IMG/VR virus record: IMGVR_UViG_3300012006_000003
Coordinates: 1-64,000 of that record
Source: a virus
Reading direction: 5' to 3' (one strand)
DNA length: 64,000 nt
This document shows positions 39,522-46,766 of the stretch, one piece after another; within the stretch, counting starts at the first letter, position 1; every line of letters begins with the position of its first letter. The notes below the pieces were generated by a model that saw nothing but the letters and a program-made list of their open reading frames with translations, did no database searches and was not told where the DNA came from. Both the position numbers and the translations under genes were made by a program.

Positions 39522-40538
39522 TTATAATATTCTTGTGCTATTGTAGTTATAACTTTTAAACATGTCATAATACTTAGCATACTGTGCTCTTCTGTTAGCC
39601 ATCCATAAGCCTTTCATTTCTGCAAAGTTTGGAGTATTCACAATTGATAAAGCATAATTTCTAGCAGCTTTAAGTCTTTGCTCAATAAGTGATAACTTTT
39701 GAGATACATCCTCACCATTAAGATACAAGTTTTCAAATATTCTTTGCTTCATAGCATACTCATAGTATTCATTGATCTCATCATGATCTGGAACTAATAA
39801 GTTACCATCAGTATCTTCTAGTGCTCCTTGGTAATTAAGATATACTTTACCACATTCAAATGTAGTATGTAAAAATCCGTCTTTAAGCCATGCAGTATTT
39901 GCTGCATTTAAATAAAGATTTGGACAATCACATTCTATATTCTGAGATGCTTTAAATCTTAATGGTAGTATTGCTGTATAAACTCTTGTTACTCCTGTAG
40001 GTAATACTTGTATCAATTCAAATTGTTCACCTTTACAGTTAGAGAATACCCTAGGTTTAATACATGTATCACCAAATGGGTTATTAGGATCAAATCCAGG
40101 AACTACTACTGGAGAACAATCTGTAACATGACCTTGACAAGCTGCAGTATGATTACATGGATTAGCATTACATGTTCTACAGTTAACAGTTGGAGGAGCA
40201 CATTGATCTATAGTACTTGGTACCTCATTATACGGTACTTCCATTATAGTAGTACCACCGTGTTGGTAACCCACATGTTCTTCAAAAGTACCACATATAG
40301 ATCCAAAGTTCATAGTAAAGAAATCATCAGGTAATTTAACCTTATGATGCTCTACTTCTAATATAACTTCTTTAGTCATATTGATTCTTAACCCTAAGTC
40401 ATATGTGACTCTCCTAGCAACTTTAATAAGTTGTTGAGGCTCTATCATATTTTCAAGAGCAAATGTGTTTAAATCAATTGTAACATCTTCCAGTAGCTGG
40501 TCAAATGTTCTTAGCTTTAGAGTATAATTAAAGTCCAT
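39522..40538 (-). CDS. Ring/collar-type tail protein, 338 aa
   Basis: The protein begins with a helical region (TFDQLLEDVTIDLNTF, then PQQLIKVARRVTYDLGLRI) and a strand pair ending in KLPDDFF, and closes with a long helical segment (IEQRLKAARNYALSIVNTP). This layout fits the ring proteins that stack between portal and muzzle in crAss-like tails and resembles the P22 gp4-like adaptor family. Residues 113-141 hold six Cys (C113, C120, C123, C128, C134, C141) plus H130, a compact insertion that could form disulfides or bind zinc. The start is TAATG-coupled to the 223-aa gene. Function is structural by family and context; which ring it forms is unknown. Confidence 0.75.
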   Translation of the reverse strand: MDFNYTLKLRTFDQLLEDVTIDLNTFALENMIEPQQLIKVARRVTYDLGLRINMTKEVILEVEHHKVKLPDDFFTMNFGSICGTFEEHVGYQHGGTTIMEVPYNEVPSTIDQCAPPTVNCRTCNANPCNHTAACQGHVTDCSPVVVPGFDPNNPFGDTCIKPRVFSNCKGEQFELIQVLPTGVTRVYTAILPLRFKASQNIECDCPNLYLNAANTAWLKDGFLHTTFECGKVYLNYQGALEDTDGNLLVPDHDEINEYYEYAMKQRIFENLYLNGEDVSQKLSLIEQRLKAARNYALSIVNTPNFAEMKGLWMANRRAQYAKYYDMFKSYNYNSTRIL

Positions 40539-41209
40539 TATCTTAATGAGTTTTGACTATCATCTGAACCATTAGTAGGTATACTGATAGACATAGTTAA
40601 TTCTTTTAATACATATTGTTCAATCTCACCAAATAGATAATCTGGAAAAGGTAATTGATCATCATTTCTAAACTTGCATTCCTCTGAAGTATCACAGGTA
40701 AAACCTGATATATTACCTTCAAATACACCTTCAACTTTAATTGCTTCCCACTGTACATTTGGCATATATAAGTAACCATTCAAATACCAGAAATATTTTC
40801 TAGTATTATATTTAAAACTTGTAACTTTAGTCATTGATGAATATGTACCTGGATCAGTTCTGAATAATTCTACTGATGTATCTAATGAAGATACAGTACG
40901 TATAAGTGGACCATTAAGTCCATCAAAAAACTTAGGTAGCTTTTCTTTAGTTCTTTTTATATAGCATCCAGATGTAATTCCTACACATCCAGCTTCAACT
41001 TTATCTATGTCAATTAACTCAACATAAGTCAATGTAGAAAATATTGAACTAATCTTCATTAACCTATTCTGATTGTCTTCTCTTTTTAATAGAGACTTGC
41101 CATATTTAGATATAGCAAAGTATATAGTTCTATCAGTTAAGAATGGATCTTCCTTAACTGCTTTAAGAGCATTTCTTACTCTTGATATTGCTTCTCCTAT
41201 AGTTGTCAT
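40538..41209 (-). CDS. Ring/adaptor-type tail protein, 223 aa
   Basis: The opening helices (TIGEAISRVRNALKAVKEDPFLTDRTIYFAI, split by the Pro-Phe) and the closing acidic helix FGEIEQYVLKELT match the pattern of crAss-like ring or adaptor proteins, in which an N-terminal helical bundle is followed by a beta domain and a C-terminal helix. Cys residues appear in the middle (AGCVGITSGC) and near the end (CDTSEEC). The start overlaps the previous stop by 4 bases (ATGA) and the stop overlaps the next start (TAATG). Both neighbours are therefore probably made in fixed ratio. No enzymatic motif was found. Confidence 0.72.
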   Translation of the reverse strand: MTTIGEAISRVRNALKAVKEDPFLTDRTIYFAISKYGKSLLKREDNQNRLMKISSIFSTLTYVELIDIDKVEAGCVGITSGCYIKRTKEKLPKFFDGLNGPLIRTVSSLDTSVELFRTDPGTYSSMTKVTSFKYNTRKYFWYLNGYLYMPNVQWEAIKVEGVFEGNISGFTCDTSEECKFRNDDQLPFPDYLFGEIEQYVLKELTMSISIPTNGSDDSQNSLR

Positions 41210-41793
41210 ATGTCAAATTCATTATATGTTTCTAATCTTTTATTATCTCTATCTTGTGCATAGCTTTTTTTAATAGCATACTCAAACATCTTACGTATTT
41301 TTTTCATTGGATCAACCTGAATATAAATAGGCCAATTTGTTGAATATGTTTTAGCAACTCCTCTTTTAAATAATCTACATCCATTGAATGCCCAGCATTC
41401 TCTATTGCTGAATCTGTATTTATTTTGTAGTGTTGTATAAAATATCTTTGCTAGTTTACCGTCTGTATCCCAGTTATTATTTGTAACTATTACACCGTAC
41501 TTAGTTGACTTAGCAAAATCAATATTTTTTTTCTTGCTTGTTTGACAGGTCCCTATAAATATGTGCCCAATGTTTTCTGGTAACTCTACACCATCTCTTG
41601 TATCAATTACAGTTTCCCAAAACACTTTATGAAAAGTATTGCAAATAGTTCTTAGGTCTTTATCACTTACATCTTTAAATCTTTTATGCTTTTCTCTAAA
41701 TGCATTGAAGAATTTTTGATTCAAGATGTGATGTACTTCAGGTCTAAATCTTTTACCTTTTACATCTGGCCCTTTAAATACTTTACTTTCCAT
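41206..41793 (-). CDS. Conserved crAss-like tail-region protein, 195 aa
   Basis: A basic protein of unknown function. Recognisable strings are GKRFRPEVHHILNQKFFNAF, DGVELPENIGHIFIG and RECWAFNGCRLFKRG, which I associate with a small conserved gene encoded beside the ring proteins in crAss-like genomes. It has mixed helix and strand, no membrane segment and no clear catalytic motif. It is the first gene after the strongest terminator in the window and a candidate promoter, so it probably starts a transcript covering the ring, muzzle and cargo genes. It overlaps the next gene by 4 bases. Possibly a tail assembly or structural factor. Confidence 0.7.
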   Translation of the reverse strand: MESKVFKGPDVKGKRFRPEVHHILNQKFFNAFREKHKRFKDVSDKDLRTICNTFHKVFWETVIDTRDGVELPENIGHIFIGTCQTSKKKNIDFAKSTKYGVIVTNNNWDTDGKLAKIFYTTLQNKYRFSNRECWAFNGCRLFKRGVAKTYSTNWPIYIQVDPMKKIRKMFEYAIKKSYAQDRDNKRLETYNEFDI

Positions 41794-41849
41794 ATCCTAT
41801 ATATTAATATACTAAAAATTTCAGACTTATAAAAGTTTACAAGTCAAAA

Positions 41850-41857
41850 CAAATATA
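41850..41857 (-). promoter_or_regulatory. Candidate Bacteroidota-type -7 box (TATATTTG)
   Basis: In the 159-base spacer after a strong terminator, the minus strand reads TATATTTG, matching the Bacteroidota sigma-ABfr -7 consensus TAnnTTTG. It lies about 57 bases before the start codon of the 195-aa gene. No clear TTTG -33 box was found upstream, so support is modest. A late crAss promoter may use the phage's own recognition instead. Confidence 0.3.
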
Positions 41858-41874
41858 GTACTTATAACTCATAT

Positions 41875-41911
41875 ATAAAAAATAACCCCGGTAATGAGCA
41901 CATACCGGGGT
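41875..41911 (-). terminator. Strong intrinsic terminator after the fibre genes
   Basis: A perfect 9-bp stem ACCCCGGTA/TACCGGGGT (41885-41893 and 41903-41911) with a 9-base loop is followed on the minus strand by TATTTTTT. It is the most GC-rich hairpin in the window and lies about 40 bases after the stop of the 342-aa gene. It should end the fibre transcript and separate it from the tail/cargo unit. Confidence 0.88.
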
Positions 41912-41952
41912 CTTGTTGTTAGCCACAGAAACCAACAAACTGCGACATATTT

Positions 41953-42981
41953 TTAAACTATACTAGTTATTAATCCATTGGTTACTGTAATTGTTTGAGC
42001 ACCTACTACAAAAGAACCTGAAGCTCCAGTTGTATATGCTGAAGTAACTTTATTCCAATTTGCTTCCCCATTTCCAGTAACATCAGTTAACACTTTACCT
42101 ATACCTTCAGTACCGTCAACTAATTTTAAAGAATAATTTAAAGCAGCACCAGTAGCAGAAAATATAGCTCCTGTATTTTTAGTTCCTGCACCTGTAAGAA
42201 AACTAAAAACACCAATATTAGTACCTGAAGAACCCACAACAGTATTATATATACCTATTCCTTGACCAGCCAAAGATGCATCTAAAGTTGTGCGAATACC
42301 TGTGTTATTAAGAACATTTGCAGTATTTTCTAAAAATAAAATAGCTGGTCTATTAGTAGCATTTAGTATTTTAACATAACCATCTTGTGCTGCTGGTGCA
42401 GGAGCAACTCCAATACCTATAGATGAATTGTTATCTTGAATCAAACCGGTTCCTAATGCAGTACCACTTGGAGTCCAACGTGCAAGATAATTATTTGTAC
42501 CTGAACCTGTAATACTACTAGTAGAAGATAAAACTCCTGACCCATCAATACTTAATCCAGTTCCAACTTTTATACCTCCTAATACTGTAGAACTAGCTGT
42601 TGGTAGTGTGTATGGAGTACTAGTTGCAACAAGTGGACTAGCTGGTGTACCAAGACCAGTGATAGTTGTACCATCTACTGAAATTCTAATAATAGGGTTT
42701 CGTGGATCAGTATTATCAGTATTTAAACCTGTAACAGATTGAACAAGTCCAGATATTTCTTCACAGAAATAAGACACAATACTATCTAGTGCTTCAGCTA
42801 CTGAAGAGTCTTGTGCTACTACAATATCTAAACCACATTCTATATCAGGTAATGTAAATACGATACACTGTGCATCAAATACTTCTGAACACGGTTGAGG
42901 ATTTGGACAAGCCGCTGGAGTTGGGCATGGTGGTAAAGAAGGATAAGCTTCTTGACAACCGCATTTTATACATGTATTCAT
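41953..42981 (-). CDS. Fibre-like virion protein with Cys-rich anchor, 342 aa
   Basis: The N-terminus is Cys/Pro-rich (CIKCGCQEAYPSLPPCPTP). It is followed by CIVFTLPDIECGLDIVV and a helix with SSVAEALDSIVSYFCEEI. That arrangement parallels the start of the 482-aa protein encoded just upstream, suggesting a common attachment domain. The remainder is Thr/Ser/Gly-rich beta sequence typical of fibres: LGGIKVGTGLSIDGSGVLSS, YLARWTPSGTALG, SIGIGVAPAP. The C-terminus repeats short beta units (GASGSFVVGAQTITVTNGLI). No chaperone or S74 peptidase domain was seen. It probably forms head or tail fibres; the receptor or ligand is unknown. It is the last gene before the strong terminator. Confidence 0.75.
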   Translation of the reverse strand: MNTCIKCGCQEAYPSLPPCPTPAACPNPQPCSEVFDAQCIVFTLPDIECGLDIVVAQDSSVAEALDSIVSYFCEEISGLVQSVTGLNTDNTDPRNPIIRISVDGTTITGLGTPASPLVATSTPYTLPTASSTVLGGIKVGTGLSIDGSGVLSSTSSITGSGTNNYLARWTPSGTALGTGLIQDNNSSIGIGVAPAPAAQDGYVKILNATNRPAILFLENTANVLNNTGIRTTLDASLAGQGIGIYNTVVGSSGTNIGVFSFLTGAGTKNTGAIFSATGAALNYSLKLVDGTEGIGKVLTDVTGNGEANWNKVTSAYTTGASGSFVVGAQTITVTNGLITSIV

Positions 42982-42989
42982 AATATTTT

Positions 42990-44438
42990 TTATTTAACTT
43001 TTTGAATTGTCATTCTTGCTGTATCACTTGCGTTTGATACATATGAAGCATCTGTAAAATTAACTATTGTAAGACATAATTGAGTACCTGCTGTAATTGT
43101 AACGCCTAACATACAACCGTTTAAATAAACAAGTCTTGTAATGTTTCCTATTGCAACAGTTGATGCTATTTCAATATCTGTTGCACCTACATTAGTTATA
43201 CCAGCTACTACAGAACCACTATTAAAACATGATACTGGTTTTTGAAGTTGTATAAAAAAACTTAAATTATATACGCCTGTAGCAGGACAAGTCCATATAC
43301 CTGTTATTGGATTATATGCATTATCTTCATCATAAATCTCAGGCATTATTTGTATAGTACCATCTGCTAAACTAGTAGATATTGTAGGAGTAATATTAGC
43401 AAGATCAGTTGGAGCACCACTTGCAAACATAGCACCTGGTACAATAACATCAGCTGTTAAAGTATACGTTGGTCCTACACCTACTGATAAATTAACAGTA
43501 GCTGTATCAGCTATTGATGGAGCTTGAGGTATTACATCGGCACTTACTATATAAGTTGGCCCACCTGTAACAGTCATATTGATTGTTGTAGTATCTAATG
43601 CAGCTACTGTAACTGGAGTTTGATTTCTTAAATCCTCTATACATGCCCAGATATTATTTATTGTACCAGCAATAGTTCCAGTTGGTGCAGTCCATAAACC
43701 TGCATACTGTGCAGACATTTGTGCAGCTGGATTAACTTTAGATAAGTCAGTAGATGCAACAGTTTGATTTGAAATTGTTGCAGCTAATTGGCCACTGTTA
43801 CCAGTAATAGCAACAAAAGGAAACCATATTTGATTAATGTATGATTGAACAACAGTTTCAACAGGTTGTGTACCACTTAATGATGGTATTGAAGGTAATG
43901 TTTGAGATAATGTTACTTCTAATACTGGAATAACAGGAGCAGGTGCATCTTCTAATGTAGTTACCCTAACATCCAAATCATTAATAGCAGCTTGTTGTAA
44001 TGTATTTGTATCAATGATTGCACAAACCTTTTCTCCAATAGCAATTGCATATTCAGTAAGAGTCATTGTTGTTGCAGTTCCTACAACAAAACAAGAAGCT
44101 ACAGTAACAATACAATCAGTTGGACAACCAGTTGAATCACCAGGTGTACTTGGCGTACTTGGAACATTTTCAAGTTCACAAATCTTTACAATTAAAAAGT
44201 TAATTAAATCAGTAAATGTTTGTGGAGCACAGTTGACTAAATTGAAACAACTTATATCATATGCTGAAATATTAAATGTATCTAACAGAGTACATAGTTC
44301 AGTAGCTAGTTTTGCAACTACATCTGTAACACTATCACCTTTACATACATTTATACATGCTAAATCAGGACCACCCCAAATTACACAATTTGAAGATGTT
44401 GGTGAGCATGGAGAATTATCAAAGTTTAATGGTTTCAT
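42990..44438 (-). CDS. Head/tail fibre protein with Cys-rich anchor and C1q-like tip, 482 aa
   Basis: The N-terminal block (SNCVIWGGPDLACINVCKGDSV, split around Gly-Gly, then a helix VVAKLATELCTLL) is a conserved anchor I recognise from crAss-like appendage proteins. A short coiled stretch (AAINDLDVRVTTLED) and a Val/Thr/Pro-rich shaft follow. The C-terminal 140 residues look like a C1q/TNF-type jelly-roll: YNPITGIWTCPATGVYNLSFFIQL, then strands ending in ARMTIQKVK. Such tips bind host surface sugars or proteins in other fibres. Cys residues are frequent throughout. The 8-base gap to the 342-aa gene indicates co-expression. Fibre identity is likely; position on head or tail is not resolved. 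Confidence 0.76.
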   Translation of the reverse strand: MKPLNFDNSPCSPTSSNCVIWGGPDLACINVCKGDSVTDVVAKLATELCTLLDTFNISAYDISCFNLVNCAPQTFTDLINFLIVKICELENVPSTPSTPGDSTGCPTDCIVTVASCFVVGTATTMTLTEYAIAIGEKVCAIIDTNTLQQAAINDLDVRVTTLEDAPAPVIPVLEVTLSQTLPSIPSLSGTQPVETVVQSYINQIWFPFVAITGNSGQLAATISNQTVASTDLSKVNPAAQMSAQYAGLWTAPTGTIAGTINNIWACIEDLRNQTPVTVAALDTTTINMTVTGGPTYIVSADVIPQAPSIADTATVNLSVGVGPTYTLTADVIVPGAMFASGAPTDLANITPTISTSLADGTIQIMPEIYDEDNAYNPITGIWTCPATGVYNLSFFIQLQKPVSCFNSGSVVAGITNVGATDIEIASTVAIGNITRLVYLNGCMLGVTITAGTQLCLTIVNFTDASYVSNASDTARMTIQKVK

Positions 44439-44472
44439 ATCTTTTGTATATATTATAATATAAGTATTTTAA

Positions 44473-45993
44473 TTAAGAATTACAACCACATCCACAATCA
44501 TTATCTCTTTGACAACAGTTGCTTGTTGGCGCACATAAATAATCAGGGTTGTTAATTGCTTGTAATTCAAGTAATTGGAACTTGATGTCAAGGCGCATGA
44601 TTTCTTCTTCAGGACAACATGGTGCTATACCATATCTTTGTGATATAACATCTCTATAAAGTATCTCAGAATACTCACATGCAATTCTTTCATAGTATTG
44701 AGTTGTACACGCAGGTGAATTATATCCTGGTCTTACACTTCTTATAGGTTTTGGAACTACACATTGACCATCTACACAGTCTCCACAGTTTGTAGTTATT
44801 TTTGGTAAAGTCCAGTCTCCTGGAAAGATCCATTTTAATACACACTGTTGTGCACTTTGTTCACCAGCTGTAAGTATAATGCTTCCATAAACATTATCAC
44901 AATCCAAATATCCAAATGTTTGAGTAGTAGTAGAGTTATTAGTTATAGCACTACATATACATGGAGAAGTAAGTGCACACTCTAAACATGTAGCATAAGT
45001 ATCTCCAACTATTACTAAATCATCTGATGTATTAACTGTAGTTTCCTCAATAGTCCAACATGTATCAGGGTAAAATGTAAGTTTAATTATTTGACCAACA
45101 TATACTGCTAAATTTGTTGTTGTGTAGATAGCACCTCTTATTTCATCACAATCATATAAAACATATCTTTGAGCTTCACACTCAGGACAACTATCAAAAC
45201 TACTTATTATAGTTACTACTGATGGTGAAGGGTAAATACTTGAAAATACAGTAACATTAAAACATCCTGGATGTTCTTCCATTGTTACAGTCTTACCTAT
45301 ATAAGCAGATAAGTCTTGTTGAGTAAATACTGTTAATGGGTTTGATGTTCCACAAGATTGTAATTTATAATAATTAGGAGGATTACATGTAGCACATGAA
45401 TCAAATGTTTGTGTAACTGTTGTACTTACATAAGGCAACTCTTCATCACATGCTAGCAATAAAACAATTGTCCAGCATCCTGTAAATTCTGCTAACTTAA
45501 CAGTTTCATTTAATGCATAAGGAAAAGCAAGATCTTGATTGTATGAATATATTACTTCATCTGTATCACAGTTTGTTAATTCATAACATGATGTTGGACA
45601 ACCTGATATTAAATTACATGTTTCACCTACAAATATTTCATTATCTAATCCTGATACTATAGGATAAGAGTATGAACAAATTTTAACTGGTGCTGTTACT
45701 GTTTCAACAACATAACCATCATTAATTGTAATATAAGAAACATTACCTGTACCTGTAATAGTATAGCATTTAGGCACACAAGCACCACAGGGTATTTCAT
45801 AGAATATTGAAACCGGAGTAATAATACTTGGTGCAGAATCATAATTTAATATATACCAACAGGGAACTGGGTCTAAATTAGTATAGGCTAAGTCACCAAC
45901 ATTAGCTGCACACTCTGGACAACCTGCATCATCAGTATATACAACTTGATCATTAATACAATTGACTAACTTATAAAAAAAATTTCTTGCCAT
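44473..45993 (-). CDS. Cys-rich tandem-repeat appendage protein, 506 aa
   Basis: The chain is built of about five imperfect repeats of 70-80 residues. Each opens with Y-x-L-x-x-C-[DG], has a middle L-x-x-Y-[VI]-G-x-x-[VI]-x-[LM] segment, then G/T-C-[WF]-x-[IV], and closes with S/T-C-x-x-C (examples: YYKLQSCGTSNP, YVLYDCDEI, FDSCPECE, YATCLECA). The C-terminal domain (RSVRPGYNSPACTTQYYE, then RYGIAPCCPEEEIMRLDIKF and INNPDYLC) is a module I have seen closing appendage proteins of large tailed phages. It ends with CCQRDNDCGCGCNS. The regular Cys pairs suggest disulfide-stabilised beta modules exposed on the virion. Binding target is unknown. The gene starts 6 bases after the 44-aa zinc-ribbon gene. 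Confidence 0.74.
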   Translation of the reverse strand: MARNFFYKLVNCINDQVVYTDDAGCPECAANVGDLAYTNLDPVPCWYILNYDSAPSIITPVSIFYEIPCGACVPKCYTITGTGNVSYITINDGYVVETVTAPVKICSYSYPIVSGLDNEIFVGETCNLISGCPTSCYELTNCDTDEVIYSYNQDLAFPYALNETVKLAEFTGCWTIVLLLACDEELPYVSTTVTQTFDSCATCNPPNYYKLQSCGTSNPLTVFTQQDLSAYIGKTVTMEEHPGCFNVTVFSSIYPSPSVVTIISSFDSCPECEAQRYVLYDCDEIRGAIYTTTNLAVYVGQIIKLTFYPDTCWTIEETTVNTSDDLVIVGDTYATCLECALTSPCICSAITNNSTTTQTFGYLDCDNVYGSIILTAGEQSAQQCVLKWIFPGDWTLPKITTNCGDCVDGQCVVPKPIRSVRPGYNSPACTTQYYERIACEYSEILYRDVISQRYGIAPCCPEEEIMRLDIKFQLLELQAINNPDYLCAPTSNCCQRDNDCGCGCNS

Positions 45994-45999
45994 TATGTT

Positions 46000-46134
46000 T
46001 TATTTTTTTGGTTGTTGCTTAAGCTTCACTTCATATGCTGTAATACAGTTAGTACATACTTGAGCTTTATTTGATGCAACTCTTTTTTGACATCCGCAAG
46101 AAAGAGCTTTTTTACAATTAGGACATGCTGCCAT
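46000..46134 (-). CDS. 44-aa zinc-ribbon-like peptide
   Basis: A short open frame in the gap between the 506- and 180-aa genes, reading MAACPNCKKALSCGC, then KRVASNKAQVCTNC and a Lys-rich tail. CxxC at residues 4-7, CxC at 13-15 and CxxC at 27-30 give a plausible four- to six-Cys zinc site. The start has a TAAAAATGG leader, 19 bases after the previous stop, and the stop is 6 bases before the next start, so the spacing fits a true gene. Function is unknown. It may be a small virion or assembly component, in keeping with the Cys-rich proteins around it. Confidence 0.72.
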   Translation of the reverse strand: MAACPNCKKALSCGCQKRVASNKAQVCTNCITAYEVKLKQQPKK

Positions 46135-46153
46135 TTTTATTGGTTTTAATGGG

Positions 46154-46696
46154 TTAACAACTTTTACAATTAATTTTTTTCATCAACTTTACAGCATAGT
46201 TGTAAAGAGACATTCCTTGATTAGCTTCATGACAGAATTCTACTTTTGCTTTAGCAGCATCCAAGTACATCTTAGCCATTTTAAGACTCTCAAGTTTTTG
46301 TTGAATTACTTGAGACGGTTCACATGCAGCAAGATCTAAGTTACATAAAATAGTATTATAAGTATTTAATGCTTTAGATATTCTTAAGTGATTGTATTCT
46401 ACAAATACTATATCATTAGGTGATACACTATACTTGATAACGTATATACCATCAGGTATATCAGCTAATACAGTTGCACAATTCTGTGTTTGTAATTGTA
46501 AATCACATGCTGTAAGTATTGTATTATCACCTGGTACAATTGTAAGTTGTGTAGAATAATTAAATCCTGGTACCGTTACATTTAATGTAGGGCACGTAAC
46601 TGGAATTAACGGTGTATAAATACTTGTATCAAGTATAGACATGATGCAAGGATTTAATACAGTTGGGACTTCTAAACTTAATATATGTTGAGCCAT
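46154..46696 (-). CDS. Conserved phage virion-associated protein, 180 aa
   Basis: The sequence contains SILDTSIYTPLIPVTCPTL, PGFNYS, LTACDLQLQTQNC and the very characteristic IPDGIYVIKYSVSPND followed by VEYNHLRI. I recognise these as a family found in crAss-like and other large Bacteroidota phages, without assigned function. The first 120 residues are beta-rich and the last 60 a helical segment with AAKAKVEFC ending in KINCKSC. The regular Cys and location among appendage genes suggest a structural adaptor or chaperone for the Cys-rich fibres. It follows the terminator of the 434-aa gene, so its expression depends on read-through or an unseen promoter in the 70-base gap. Confidence 0.75.
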   Translation of the reverse strand: MAQHILSLEVPTVLNPCIMSILDTSIYTPLIPVTCPTLNVTVPGFNYSTQLTIVPGDNTILTACDLQLQTQNCATVLADIPDGIYVIKYSVSPNDIVFVEYNHLRISKALNTYNTILCNLDLAACEPSQVIQQKLESLKMAKMYLDAAKAKVEFCHEANQGMSLYNYAVKLMKKINCKSC

Positions 46697-46704
46697 AATG
46701 TTTT

Positions 46705-46741
46705 ATAAAAAAAGGGAGGGAAAACTAATTCACCTCCCTTT
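46705..46741 (-). terminator. Intrinsic terminator after the 434-aa virion protein gene
   Basis: A 9-bp stem AAAGGGAGG/CCTCCCTTT (46711-46719 and 46733-46741) with a 13-base loop is followed on the minus strand by a T tract reading into TTTTATAAAA. It lies 26 bases after the stop of the 434-aa gene. Confidence 0.85.
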
Positions 46742-46766
46742 GTTAGTATTGTAAGATAACTACTTA

